Shown one piece after another: positions 1 through 6,955 of a stretch of DNA of 10,947 nucleotides. Under the pieces are notes generated by a model, which did not search any database, had not been told where the DNA came from, and saw only the letters and a list, made by a program, of their open reading frames with translations. Both the position numbers and the translations under genes were made by a program. Source of the stretch: Selenomonadaceae bacterium UBA3796 (lineage in GTDB: Bacteria > Bacillota > Negativicutes > Selenomonadales > Selenomonadaceae). The stretch lies in the NCBI GenBank assembly GCA_002369175.1, contig DFES01000069.1, positions 1 through 10,947 of the forward strand, written 5' to 3'. How positions within the stretch are numbered: the stretch's first letter is position 1; every line of letters begins with the position of its first letter.

Positions 1-1170
1 TACGGCACTCTTTCCGAAGGTGTCTCTTTGGACTACGATCTGACGGTGGAAAAGGCGGATGATACGAGCATTGTGGCGCGGGTCGGTTCGGCTTCTCCTT
101 CTCCTACGAATCCTACCGACTCCGGCTCTAGCTCCAACTCCGGCTCTGGCGGCGGAATGGTCTCCTCTTCCGGCTCTTCTGCCCTCAAGGAACAAACCAA
201 TGTCCTCCCCGCCCCCCTGCTTTCCAATTCCGTTCTCTCCCTCCAGGGAACCGACCGCCTTCTTGAGTGGCTCCCGCCGGAAGATCCTGTCGTCGGTGAG
301 GATACGGGCGAAGGGAAGGATGACAGCAAGGAGAATGTGGCCAAGGCGGAATCTCCCAATGACTTCCAGATCTTTGCCAATACGGGGTTCAGCAATCTCC
401 GCACGAAGACCGGAAGCAATTCCTATATGGACAATCACAGCACCGGTTTCGATCTCGGGGCGGCCCGTACCCTTGAGAATAGCAGGGGGAAGTTGGTCTT
501 TGCTCCCATCGTGGACTATGGATCCGGAAGCTATGATGTCTATAATGGCGGGCGGCATGGCAGCGGAAACAGCAAATACTGGGCGGCAGGAATGATTGCC
601 CGGCAGATGAACAGGGACGGCCTTTACTATGAGGCTAGTTTCCGGGCAGGGCGCACCATGGTGGACTTCGCCTCGGATGATTTCACTCAGGGCGGTGTTC
701 CCACACGGGTGACCTACGATGCATCGGCTCCCTGTTTTGCAGGGCATGTCCGTGTGGGGAAAATTTACCAGTTCGGCCCGCGCAATCAGCTTCATCTCTA
801 CGGCATCTATTCCCACAATCATCAAAATGGCATGACGGCGACCCTGTCCACGGGAGAAACCTATCATTTCAGCGCCGTGGACAGCGGACGCCTCCGCATC
901 GGCGGACGTCTGAGCTGGCAGAAGTCGAAGACACAGAAATTCTATTCCGGCATTGCCTATCAGTATGAGTTCTCCAACGGCGCCACGGGAAGCTACAAGG
1001 GCTATTCCACGAATTCCTCCAGCATCCATGGCAGCAGTGCCATGATCGAGCTTGGCTGGCAGATCAAGCCAAGCCAGAAGTCTCCATGGATGGTGGATGT
1101 GAATGCCGCCGGATGGGTCGGCCACCAAAAGGGCTTCACTATTCAGGCGAAATTAATGAAATCCTTTTAA
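1..1170 (+). CDS. Autotransporter (type V secretion) C-terminal part, cut by window start
   Basis: This is the 3' end of a gene that begins before the window; the frame is already open at base 1, so the TTG at 28 is not its start. The visible part is the end of a passenger, a low-complexity Ser/Pro/Gly linker (about 88-180), an acidic Lys/Glu stretch (about 295-350), and a beta-barrel of about 270 residues (about 361-1167). The barrel shows alternating aromatic and hydrophobic strands such as LVFAPIVDYG, RLRIGGRLSWQK and MIELGWQIKP, and it ends in KSF. A terminal Phe is the classic signal for outer-membrane insertion by the BAM complex. The barrel should anchor the protein in the outer membrane and support display of the missing passenger. 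It is clearly paralogous to the barrel ending at 4506: in one 57-residue ungapped comparison I count 41 identities. The C39-like peptidase gene follows after 24 bases. Passenger function cannot be judged. Confidence 0.88.
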   Translation, partial: YGTLSEGVSLDYDLTVEKADDTSIVARVGSASPSPTNPTDSGSSSNSGSGGGMVSSSGSSALKEQTNVLPAPLLSNSVLSLQGTDRLLEWLPPEDPVVGEDTGEGKDDSKENVAKAESPNDFQIFANTGFSNLRTKTGSNSYMDNHSTGFDLGAARTLENSRGKLVFAPIVDYGSGSYDVYNGGRHGSGNSKYWAAGMIARQMNRDGLYYEASFRAGRTMVDFASDDFTQGGVPTRVTYDASAPCFAGHVRVGKIYQFGPRNQLHLYGIYSHNHQNGMTATLSTGETYHFSAVDSGRLRIGGRLSWQKSKTQKFYSGIAYQYEFSNGATGSYKGYSTNSSSIHGSSAMIELGWQIKPSQKSPWMVDVNAAGWVGHQKGFTIQAKLMKSF

Positions 1171-1180
1171 ACCCAAAACA

Positions 1181-1187
1181 AGAGGTG
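1181..1187 (+). promoter_or_regulatory. Ribosome binding site of the C39-like peptidase gene
   Basis: AGAGGTG lies 7 bases before the ATG at 1195. It supports that start and sits in the 24-base gap after the upstream autotransporter, which leaves no room for a separate promoter. Confidence 0.7.
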
Positions 1188-1194
1188 CCTTTCT

Positions 1195-2262
1195 ATGAAA
1201 CTAAAGCACGCAATCTCCTCTGCCGCACTGTCGTTTTTTCTCCTTGCTCCTTCCATGGCAGATGCGGTAGTGCCGGGGATATCTCCCGATAAGTACATCA
1301 AAACCTATATCCTGGGAACAGAGGATATCCCTGTCTATACCGATAAATCATTAACGGTACAGGGAACAGCGAAGCCCTATCGGGAGTATGATTCCGCTAT
1401 TTATCCCATTGATGAAATCAAGGTCTATGAGATCCGAGATGATTGGGCATATGTTTCCTATCCCACCAGTTGGTCGGGATGGCGGGAGGGCTATATACCG
1501 CTCAGTGCGATTACACCAAATAATTTTTCTCAGGATGGGAAGAAATTCCAGGGTATTCTCAAAATTATTTTTCGCCGTCCTGATGGACCACGGTACAAGA
1601 GTTCTTCCATATGGAACGATGATATCGTGTATACGGTAGCGCGTTCCGGCGATTACACGCAGATCATCTATCCGGCGGTGGATGTCTACAAGATGGCCTG
1701 GATTTGGTCGGATGTATACGATGAGTGCGTTGCAGCCAATCCGGCTAATGCATCGACGAACCCCGTGACGGAACGCTACAACATGAGGCTTGATGTACCC
1801 TACTATTCTCAGAATGACAGAAGACACAAAAAGAGCCTAGAGGGCGAAGCGGAGGAAGACACCCCCGACTGTCTCATGGTCGCCATGGCGATGAAATACT
1901 CTTATCATACAAAGAGTAGGATCTATCCCAGGGATATGAAAAAAAAGCTGAAATTTCAAGGGGGGCAGTTGGAGTTTGCATCCTTGAAGGATCTTAGCTA
2001 CAGTTATCTGAACTATCACAGTCTGGTACGGAACAGCATGTTGAACAGGATTTTGGTGGAACTGGCTTATGGGAAGCCCGTCCTGCTCGGTGCCGAAGGG
2101 GAAGATGGATCCCATTGGGTTGTGGTGACGGGATATGACGGTATTCCCACGGAGAATCTTTCCGCCGGAAACTTCTTCATACACGACCCGGAACATCCGG
2201 AAGACAAGACCTTGGATCAGTTTCTCAAGCAGCATGAGACGATTCATCGCATGATTTTTTAA
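1195..2262 (+). CDS. Secreted C39-like cysteine peptidase with two SH3-like domains
   Basis: The 355-residue protein starts with a Sec signal peptide that probably ends after ADA at residue 24. Two SH3-like beta domains follow, about residues 37-106 and 118-182; each closes on a Trp-rich strand (WREGYIPLS; MAWIWSDV). Residues 198-355 resemble the C39-like papain-fold peptidase family. Gln206 (VPYYSQND) fits the oxyanion-hole Gln, Cys226 (TPDCLMVAMAM) the nucleophile, His307 (GSHWVVVTGYDG) the general base and Asp331 (FFIHDPEHP) the third member. The triad is thus complete, but the usual Gly-Pro after the Cys is replaced by Leu-Met. There are no ABC-transporter domains, so this is not a bacteriocin exporter of the classical C39 type. 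It should act in the periplasm or at the surface. Lying between two autotransporter genes, it may process one of them; that is inference. The start is set by AGAGGTG, 7 bases upstream. Confidence 0.82.
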   Translation: MKLKHAISSAALSFFLLAPSMADAVVPGISPDKYIKTYILGTEDIPVYTDKSLTVQGTAKPYREYDSAIYPIDEIKVYEIRDDWAYVSYPTSWSGWREGYIPLSAITPNNFSQDGKKFQGILKIIFRRPDGPRYKSSSIWNDDIVYTVARSGDYTQIIYPAVDVYKMAWIWSDVYDECVAANPANASTNPVTERYNMRLDVPYYSQNDRRHKKSLEGEAEEDTPDCLMVAMAMKYSYHTKSRIYPRDMKKKLKFQGGQLEFASLKDLSYSYLNYHSLVRNSMLNRILVELAYGKPVLLGAEGEDGSHWVVVTGYDGIPTENLSAGNFFIHDPEHPEDKTLDQFLKQHETIHRMIF

Positions 2263-2297
2263 AATTGGTATCCATAAGTCACACGATATACATATTT

Positions 2298-2302
2298 GGA
2301 GG
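2298..2302 (+). promoter_or_regulatory. Ribosome binding site that decides the start of the second autotransporter
   Basis: GGAGG lies 5 bases before the ATG at 2308 and 8 before the ATG at 2311. A possible TTG start at 2296 overlaps this site and can be excluded. The two adjacent ATGs cannot be told apart; 2311 has the more usual spacing. Confidence 0.8.
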
Positions 2303-2307
2303 AAACG

Positions 2308-4506
2308 ATGATGTTATTTCATGAAAGATATCCTGCCTTGTCATCCAGGGCAAAACGTCTTGTGATGACATTGACAACAATAGGTTGCCTGGCTTTTTCG
2401 AATACAATGGCAGTCGCTTCTGAAGGCGATGGGGCGGAAGGGGCATCCTACCATTTCAATAAGGTTTCATTTAACGAGGTGACCATAACAGAAACTAGTC
2501 AAAATGTGAATGGAGTAACCACATCGCATAATGGTACGCTGGATGTGGTTTTCGGTGGAGGAAATGAAAGCAATACGTCTGGTGCGGAAAAAAATAATGT
2601 CATGATTTCCGGGGGGACAATGACGGCGGTTTTCGGAGGTATGTCATCTTCCGGAGGTGCCAGTATGAACCAAGTTACTGTTACGGATGGTGTCATAACG
2701 GAGGGCGTTTCCGGAGGTGCTACTTTCTTCAATGCGGAAAATTCGACTGCTGCCGGACATGTCATGGGGAATACGGTCACCATTCGTGGCGGACAAGTGG
2801 CTCATGTGTCCGGTGGTGAGATAGGATATGCCTATCCTACGGGTGAAAACTCTACACCGGATTTGACACAGAGTTACTTTTCTGCAGGAGGCGATGCCAG
2901 TCGCAATCATGTTACGGTAACAGGTGGCAAGGTAACCGGTGGTATTGTTGGAGGCGCATCGCTGACGGGAAGTGCTACGGAAAACTCGATTAACATCGAG
3001 GGTGGCACGGTATCCGGTGATGTCATCGCCGGTGAAGTGCGTTATCCTATGCCAGGTTCTTCCGCCACGGGGAATCGTGTCACAATTTCGGGAAGCCCGG
3101 ACTTGAGCGGCGCGACCATTAAGGGCGGTGTTATGGGCAGTGTGGACAGTCCCGCGGGAAATAGTCTCAACATCAACACAAAGGATTTGACAGCGCAAAA
3201 CATTTCTGGATTCCAGGAATTAAATATTGACCTTCCTTCCGATACAAAGTCGGGAGATACGGTGCTTACCTTGACGAACAGTGCGGGAACGGATTTGAGT
3301 GATATGGACATTCGAGTCGGAAAGCGCTGGGATGGCGGCAGCAATGATTTTTCCAACAGCACCATTGCCCTGATTACAAATCCGAATGGTGGCATCACAA
3401 CGAATAGCGGAACAAGACTGAGCGATTACTTATATGACGGCGTAACCTTGCAATACCCGTTGTTGGGGGGTGGTGCGTCGGCAGATGGACGCAGCTATAC
3501 GGCAACACTCGGCACACCCTCGGTAAATCCTGCAACGCAGACGGCTACCGCCACGCTCATGGTTCCGGCAATGATTGTCAGCAACCAGCCGGTACATATG
3601 CCGGATCCGGATCCCGAACGATGGGATTATGAACCGTTGGGAGAGGAGACAGAAAGCAATAAGGCCGAGGGGAAGGATGAAAAGCCTGTAGCAATGAGCG
3701 TATCACCCTTCTTCGATATCAGCGGCAGTTCCATGCGCGAGAACACGGGATATGGTTCCTATATCGACGTGGACAGCGTCGGAATGGATGCCGGTATCTC
3801 CTTTGCCCGCAATAATCGCCATGGGAGACTGGTATTTGCGCCTATCATTGATTATGGGAACGGTAATTATGATACCTATCTCAGTGATGGCACTCATGGC
3901 AACGGCAATGCGAAGTTTTGGGCTGCAGGCATGATTGTCCGACAGACGAACTTTGATGGGCTGTATTATGAGGGAAGCCTTCGCATGGGACGGGCAAATG
4001 TGGATTTTTTGTCCGGCGAACTCAGGAACGAGGGGGATGCGCCTGTGAGCTTCCATTCCTCTGCGTCGGTTCTCACGGGGCACCTTCGCATTGGAAAGGT
4101 GATGAAATACGGTCCATCGAATACACTGCACGTGTACGGTCTGTATACTCATACTCATCAGGGGAGTATGGACGCAGACCTTTCCACGGGGGAGCATTAT
4201 CGCTTTGCAGCGGTGGATAATGGAAGGCTTCGCATAGGAGCGCGGCTCACATGGCAGAAGAACAAAAACCAGCGCTTCTATACGGAACTCGCCTATCAAT
4301 ATACACGGAACGGGGATGCCAGTGCGTCTTGTGATGGATTTGACATCCCAAAGTCCGGCCAGAACGGCAGTAGCGGGATGCTACAGATCGGATGGCAAAT
4401 CCGGCCAAATCCCGCTACTCCCTGGGCGCTGAATCTGAGTGCGACAGGCTGGATGGGAATGCAAAAGGGGGTGTCAGCTCAGTTACGCTTGACGAAATCA
4501 TTTTGA
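2308..4506 (+). CDS. Complete autotransporter: beta-helix-like passenger plus outer-membrane barrel
   Basis: About 732 residues counted from the ATG at 2308. The N-terminus has basic residues then a hydrophobic stretch ending near AVAS (residue 38), fitting a somewhat long Sec signal peptide. Residues about 56-300 form imperfect repeats beginning Asn-x-Val-x-Ile-x-Gly-Gly, likely a parallel beta-helix. A conserved module (GFQELNIDLP; LTLTNSAGTDL) and a Pro/Asp/Glu linker (MPDPDPE) follow. Residues about 462-732 are a beta-barrel with motifs RLVFAPIIDYG, RLRIGARLTWQK and MLQIGWQIRP, ending KSF for BAM-dependent insertion. Two barrel features, the length and the LYYEGS strand, match the paralogue ending at 1170. 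No catalytic motif is visible in the passenger, so adhesion or surface display is more likely than enzyme activity. The gene sits 45 bases after the peptidase and 35 before the VWA gene, with no terminator between. Confidence 0.9.
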   Translation: MMLFHERYPALSSRAKRLVMTLTTIGCLAFSNTMAVASEGDGAEGASYHFNKVSFNEVTITETSQNVNGVTTSHNGTLDVVFGGGNESNTSGAEKNNVMISGGTMTAVFGGMSSSGGASMNQVTVTDGVITEGVSGGATFFNAENSTAAGHVMGNTVTIRGGQVAHVSGGEIGYAYPTGENSTPDLTQSYFSAGGDASRNHVTVTGGKVTGGIVGGASLTGSATENSINIEGGTVSGDVIAGEVRYPMPGSSATGNRVTISGSPDLSGATIKGGVMGSVDSPAGNSLNINTKDLTAQNISGFQELNIDLPSDTKSGDTVLTLTNSAGTDLSDMDIRVGKRWDGGSNDFSNSTIALITNPNGGITTNSGTRLSDYLYDGVTLQYPLLGGGASADGRSYTATLGTPSVNPATQTATATLMVPAMIVSNQPVHMPDPDPERWDYEPLGEETESNKAEGKDEKPVAMSVSPFFDISGSSMRENTGYGSYIDVDSVGMDAGISFARNNRHGRLVFAPIIDYGNGNYDTYLSDGTHGNGNAKFWAAGMIVRQTNFDGLYYEGSLRMGRANVDFLSGELRNEGDAPVSFHSSASVLTGHLRIGKVMKYGPSNTLHVYGLYTHTHQGSMDADLSTGEHYRFAAVDNGRLRIGARLTWQKNKNQRFYTELAYQYTRNGDASASCDGFDIPKSGQNGSSGMLQIGWQIRPNPATPWALNLSATGWMGMQKGVSAQLRLTKSF
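2596..3195 (+). repeat. Imperfect passenger repeats, about seven units of 24-45 residues
   Basis: Units begin at an Asn followed by a short beta-strand and usually Gly-Gly. They start near 2596, 2668, 2770, 2905, 2983, 3073 and 3160. Typical starts are NTVTIRGG, NHVTVTGG, NSINIEGG and NRVTISGS, usually followed by a second strand ending Gly-Gly and a loop ending Gly-x-Ala-x-x-Asn. Unit length varies because loops differ; the third unit has the longest loop (Tyr/Pro/Ser-rich). The pattern fits stacked coils of a beta-helix. The DNA copies have diverged, so this is an old protein repeat rather than a recent DNA duplication. Confidence 0.75.
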
Positions 4507-4526
4507 CGTAAATTTATTTATGTAAT

Positions 4527-4532
4527 GGGAGG
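4527..4532 (+). promoter_or_regulatory. Ribosome binding site of the VWA gene
   Basis: GGGAGG lies 9 bases before the ATG at 4542. A second in-frame ATG at 4557 lacks such a site, so 4542 is preferred. Confidence 0.7.
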
Positions 4533-4541
4533 AATGGACAG

Positions 4542-5312
4542 ATGGCAGAAAATGCGATGGAAAATAAGAAATATGATCTTGTGTTCATCGTTGATGAAAG
4601 CGGTAGCATGCAGGAATATATCAATAATGTCAGAGATAATATTTCCGCATTTGTACAGAAGTTAAGGGCAGATGGTGTTGATGTGCAGCTTGGGCTTGTC
4701 GAGTACGGTGATGGAAGTTATTCCATAAAGAAGCATGAACTGACTGACAACGTAGATGCTTTCATAACAGACTTGAATGGGATTACTGCTTACGGTGACA
4801 ATGAGAACGGTTTGACGGCGATCATGGACGGAACTAACGGTGCGATGTCCATGAACTTCCGGGAAGGTGCGAACAAGGAGTTCATCGTTGTCACCGATGA
4901 AGGCTATGTGGAGAATGATACGTACTATTCTTACTATGGAGGAGCAGCGTATTCCCAAAATGAAGTTGTGGAGAAATTGAATGCAAATGGTGTGAAGTTG
5001 GATGTTTTCGGCAGAAAAGATAGCGGTTACGGGTATTCCTACTACAACTGCGAGGATGAATGGACGCCTGTTGCGAACGCAACCAGTGGATATCTCATCA
5101 ATGGAAACAATGTCCGGGGTGAATTTTACGATATCAACAGTGACTTTTCTGCACTGTTTAATGCGGCTATTTACGATGGAGTTGTGAATGACGGAGCGGG
5201 AACCCATCAACTCTCCTTCGCCCACTGGGGCTACGGTTACACTCCTGCTACTGAAGCGGCTGCGCTTTCGACGGATTCGGCCTCGTCGGTTGTGGTCGCA
5301 CCGACTGCGTGA
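4542..5312 (+). CDS. Von Willebrand factor A domain protein without signal peptide
   Basis: The 256-residue protein is almost entirely one VWA domain. The first strand YDLVFIVDESGSM holds the metal-ion-dependent adhesion site Asp18-x-Ser20-x-Ser22. Thr82 (ITAYGDNENG) is a candidate for the Thr of that site, and Asp119 (FIVVTDEGY) fits its second Asp, so the site looks intact and should bind Mg or Mn. A Tyr-rich loop (about residues 127-133) and a Tyr/Gly-rich segment (162-169) follow. The last 30 or so residues are Ala/Ser/Thr/Val-rich with few charges. There is no Sec signal, lipobox or membrane segment, although nearly all neighbours are exported. It may be cytoplasmic, or leave by a C-terminal signal; the latter is speculation. 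It lies 35 bases after the autotransporter and is followed at once by a terminator hairpin, so it is probably the last gene of that unit. Partner unknown. Confidence 0.87.
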   Translation: MAENAMENKKYDLVFIVDESGSMQEYINNVRDNISAFVQKLRADGVDVQLGLVEYGDGSYSIKKHELTDNVDAFITDLNGITAYGDNENGLTAIMDGTNGAMSMNFREGANKEFIVVTDEGYVENDTYYSYYGGAAYSQNEVVEKLNANGVKLDVFGRKDSGYGYSYYNCEDEWTPVANATSGYLINGNNVRGEFYDINSDFSALFNAAIYDGVVNDGAGTHQLSFAHWGYGYTPATEAAALSTDSASSVVVAPTA

Positions 5313-5340
5313 TAGAGACATATGAGAAGATGTTCATTTG

Positions 5341-5377
5341 TTCAGGTACACCGTCTTGGTGTACCTGAATGGTTTTT
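5341..5377 (+). terminator. Strong rho-independent terminator after the VWA gene
   Basis: A perfect 12-base-pair stem is formed by TTCAGGTACACC (5341-5352) and its exact complement (5358-5369), with a 5-base loop GTCTT. Three bases later comes a run of five T (5373-5377). It lies 28 bases after the VWA stop. It is also only about 12 bases ahead of the ribosome binding site of the next gene, so that gene either depends on read-through or has a promoter that overlaps the hairpin; none is obvious. Confidence 0.82.
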
Positions 5378-5380
5378 ATC

Positions 5381-5386
5381 GGGAGG
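5381..5386 (+). promoter_or_regulatory. Ribosome binding site that fixes the start of the TPR gene
   Basis: GGGAGG is 7 bases before the ATG at 5394. The longer alternative from ATG 5322 would translate through the terminator hairpin, lacks such a site, and would place 24 unrelated residues ahead of a clear signal peptide. Confidence 0.78.
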
Positions 5387-5393
5387 CGGGATC

Positions 5394-6191
5394 ATGCGTA
5401 ATCTACAACGAAAAAAGCAATTGGGCGCAGGCATTCTCATGGTAGCAGTGCTTGCAATGTCGTCTCAAGAGATGGTTCTGGGCAGTGAATTTCCTTCCGA
5501 TTCCAGCACCACGACAATCGAATGTCAATCGTTAGAAGACGGGCTGTCTTCGATGCACACCGCTGCCCGAAAGCTTTTTCAAAAGGCATATGCCGCCTAT
5601 GCAAAGGCACGCCCCCTGACGGCGGTGCAGGGGAACGAGTTCTACGCCGAGGCTATCGGTGCCATTGCCCAGGCGGTGGCGTTGGAGCCGGAGAATCCGG
5701 ATTATCTCCTTCTTGCCTCGCAGATCTATCGAGGGAAGGGGGGCGTTTCTTACGCGAAGTCGTATTTTTCTCGTGCGGAGGCCGTTTTGAAGAAAAGGAT
5801 CGCTCAACGTCCCGATTCTGTCCGTGCGAATCTTGACTATGCCATCCTTTGCTATGCAGGGGATGCACGTTACTGGCCGGAGCAGGAAGTCTATCAAAAA
5901 AGGGCGCGAAAGTATGCGGATAAGGTGATTGCCTTGTGCAGGGCGCAGGAAAAGACCGGAAAGAAATATGACAACTACTCTGTGGCGCTGGCTCTTGCCT
6001 ATCTCATCAAGGGGAATGAAGGGCACTGCGAGAAGGAACTGAAAGCCGCTGAAGATCCTGCCGGGAAATTTTACTGCGCACTTTATGAGGATACTGTGAA
6101 GAACAAGAAATGGTTTTGGCCAACGAAGGACACGGGAAAGGAATTTATGCTATACTATATGACAGATAGCAACCGAAATGGGTTCTCGTGA
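5394..6191 (+). CDS. Secreted TPR-like helical repeat protein
   Basis: This 265-residue protein starts with a basic segment (RNLQRKK) and a hydrophobic core (AGILMVAVLAM), a Sec signal likely cleaved near VLG-SE at residue 31. The rest is helical with TPR-like pairs: a helix with FYAEAIGAIAQAVALEPENP and then DYLLLASQIY, followed by a second pair around AEAVLKKRIAQRPDSVRANLDYAILCY and a third around KYADKVIALC and YSVALALAYLIKGNEG. The Pro-Glu-Asn-Pro and Arg-Pro-Asp-Ser turns are typical TPR boundaries. TPR folds bind peptides and build complexes, so a periplasmic scaffold role is plausible but not shown. It follows the hairpin at 5341-5377 and is 13 bases from the CAP-domain gene, so those two are surely co-transcribed. 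I do not recognise a specific family beyond TPR. Confidence 0.75.
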   Translation: MRNLQRKKQLGAGILMVAVLAMSSQEMVLGSEFPSDSSTTTIECQSLEDGLSSMHTAARKLFQKAYAAYAKARPLTAVQGNEFYAEAIGAIAQAVALEPENPDYLLLASQIYRGKGGVSYAKSYFSRAEAVLKKRIAQRPDSVRANLDYAILCYAGDARYWPEQEVYQKRARKYADKVIALCRAQEKTGKKYDNYSVALALAYLIKGNEGHCEKELKAAEDPAGKFYCALYEDTVKNKKWFWPTKDTGKEFMLYYMTDSNRNGFS

Positions 6192-6192
6192 A

Positions 6193-6198
6193 GGGAGG
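6193..6198 (+). promoter_or_regulatory. Ribosome binding site that fixes the start of the CAP lipoprotein gene
   Basis: GGGAGG lies 6 bases before the ATG at 6205 and 9 before the ATG at 6208. The upstream ATG at 6178 would overlap the end of the TPR gene and adds nine polar residues in front of the signal peptide, so it is rejected. Confidence 0.78.
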
Positions 6199-6204
6199 GA
6201 AACG

Positions 6205-6891
6205 ATGATGAAAGTGCGTCACGTTCTTTTGGCACTGGCTCTTTTCCTGATGGGGTGCCAAGGTGGTCTGGCGGAGGGCTTTGATGCGGAGTATACTTAT
6301 CTCGCCGGAATGTCCTGGGGATTCCAGGAAGAGGTGACTTACGAATTGAGCGATGCGAGTCTCGCAGAGCTGGTCATGCGTCCGGATGGAAAGCAGTGGG
6401 TGAAGTTCAAACGGCCGGGGGAACTACTTGTTACCGTTTCTTTTCCAAAGGCAGGATATACCGGCAGGTATCTCATACATATCACGGGTCAGGCCGTGGA
6501 TGAGACTGCTGTGGACGGAGACAGCTTTGCCGAGGACGTTTTGGCGCTGGTGAATGAGGAGCGGGCAAAAACAGGTGCAAGGCCTTTGCGTTTGGCGAAT
6601 GATATGCAGCAGGCTGCCGCCATACGTGCAGAGGAACTCATCGTGAAATTTTCCCACACCCGCCCAGATGGCAGGAAATGCTTCACTGTGCTCAGAAATC
6701 AGGGGCGTGGCGTGGGCGAGAACATTGCAGCAGGTGCAACTTCACCGGCTAAGGTTATGGAAATGTGGATGAATTCTCCGGGTCATCGGAAAAATATCCT
6801 GGATCCAAACTACAAGGAACTCGGTGTGGGATATACGTACCACAACGGCACAGAATACCAGCACTACTGGGTTCAGCTCTTTCGACAGTGA
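6205..6891 (+). CDS. CAP/SCP-domain (YkwD-like) exported lipoprotein
   Basis: 228 residues from ATG 6205. The signal peptide ends in LFLMGC, a plausible lipobox with Cys18 as the lipidated residue; cleavage by signal peptidase I after GLA (22) is the alternative. Residues about 23-100 form a beta-rich, possibly Ig-like domain. Residues about 107-228 are a bacterial CAP domain: ALVNEERAKTGARPL opens it, His151 (FSHTRPDG) and Glu172 (GENIAAG) are typical cavity residues, followed by His194 (SPGHRKNIL) and the closing strand YWVQLFRQ. The conserved His/Glu cavity is intact. Bacterial CAP proteins are secreted or surface-bound, and their molecular role is mostly unsettled; cell-wall, lipid or protease functions have been proposed. 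It follows the TPR gene by 13 bases. A hairpin overlaps the stop codon. Confidence 0.9.
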   Translation: MMKVRHVLLALALFLMGCQGGLAEGFDAEYTYLAGMSWGFQEEVTYELSDASLAELVMRPDGKQWVKFKRPGELLVTVSFPKAGYTGRYLIHITGQAVDETAVDGDSFAEDVLALVNEERAKTGARPLRLANDMQQAAAIRAEELIVKFSHTRPDGRKCFTVLRNQGRGVGENIAAGATSPAKVMEMWMNSPGHRKNILDPNYKELGVGYTYHNGTEYQHYWVQLFRQ

Positions 6892-6913
6892 GGGTATCGC
6901 TGCCGAAAGAGCT
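6875..6913 (+). terminator. Hairpin across the stop codon of the CAP gene; possible weak terminator
   Basis: AGCTCTTTCG (6875-6884) pairs perfectly with 6904-6913. The stem continues inward with one mismatch (6885/6903) and CAGTG (6886-6890) against CGCTG (6898-6902) with one G-T pair, leaving a 7-base loop. The stop codon 6889-6891 lies at the loop edge. Only TCTTTC follows, not a true T run, so it may be an mRNA-stabilising or partial-termination element rather than a full terminator. Confidence 0.45.
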
Positions 6914-6955
6914 TCTTTCAAGAAATCCATTCATCCCGTTTTGTGAGGTGCTGTC

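Noticed and set aside
33..419. Minus-strand open frame within the first autotransporter
   Set aside because: It lies opposite a low-complexity linker, shows no domain, and is explained by codon bias of the real gene.
2265..2292. Possible promoter TTGGTA - 16 bases - TATACA before the second autotransporter
   Set aside because: Each box matches only four of six bases and the expected transcript start would fall inside the ribosome binding site.
5322..5393. N-terminal extension of the TPR protein from the ATG at 5322
   Set aside because: It would run through the terminator hairpin and lacks a ribosome site; ATG 5394 has GGGAGG and a clean signal peptide.
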